Shown: positions 17,467 to 17,500 of the stretch, piece after piece
Layout: every line of letters starts with the position of its first letter
Numbering within the stretch: the first letter of the stretch is position 1
Assembly (NCBI GenBank): GCA_030674155.1
Contig: CM060320.1
Span: forward strand, 15,967,746 to 15,985,245
Direction: 5' to 3'
DNA from: Stramonita haemastoma
Lineage: Eukaryota; Mollusca; Gastropoda; Neogastropoda; Muricidae
Length of the DNA: 17,500 bases
The notes under the pieces: model-generated
Database searches by the model: none
What the model was told of the DNA's origin: nothing
The model's input: only the letters and a program-made list of their open reading frames with translations
Translations under genes and position numbers: made by a program

Positions 17467-17500
17467 GGGGAGGGCGTCGGAGGTGGATTCATGTGGCTAG
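17209..17500. other. Low-complexity end of window
   Basis: T run at about 17290-17308, C-rich blocks, short (TG)n at 17433-17450 and a G run at 17451-17470. No gene supported. Confidence 0.7.

Overview
This window looks like repeat-rich nuclear DNA from an animal, most likely a marine mollusc and probably a gastropod. The gene is split into short coding exons with GT-AG borders. The introns hold dense microsatellites of type (TG)n, (GA)n, (TTC)n, (CAT)n and (TGTGG)n. There are many copies of a tRNA-headed SINE family, and a long APE-endonuclease/reverse-transcriptase LINE. The gastropod placement rests on recalled resemblance of the SINE body to repeats common in such genomes. It has not been tested here.

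Left part (1-4200): six exons on the plus strand (82-161, 763-852, 1702-1806, 2374-2488, 3040-3218, 3674-3817) join with consistent phase. They give about 236 residues plus a stop codon of a short-chain dehydrogenase/reductase (SDR) fold protein. Its first residues lie upstream of the window. The glycine-rich nucleotide-binding motif is present, but the YxxxK catalytic pair and the NNAG motif are not in their usual form. A polyadenylation signal lies at 4181. None of the long reading frames through the introns is a gene: they translate simple repeats.

Middle part (4200-9180): no host gene is visible. This stretch holds at least seven SINE copies or pieces in both orientations (two more lie in intron 2). 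Some share a body and tail but carry different tRNA-like heads or different tails. It also holds a separate hairpin-bearing candidate repeat at about 5603-5945, and blocks of simple sequence.

Right part (9180-16490): one LINE on the minus strand carries an endonuclease domain and a reverse transcriptase. The RT is broken twice, by a single-base frameshift near 13740 and by a 3125-bp insertion (10184-13308). That insertion ends in 35-bp terminal inverted repeats matching at 30 of 35 positions, so it is best read as a DNA transposon nested in the LINE. The transposon has no recognisable transposase, only a possible promoter and short open frames near its right end, followed by long (CA)n tracts. 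The LINE is flanked on both sides by (TTC)n, as if it had inserted into a microsatellite.

Far right (16490-17500): low-complexity TTC, GA, T and G tracts without a supportable gene.
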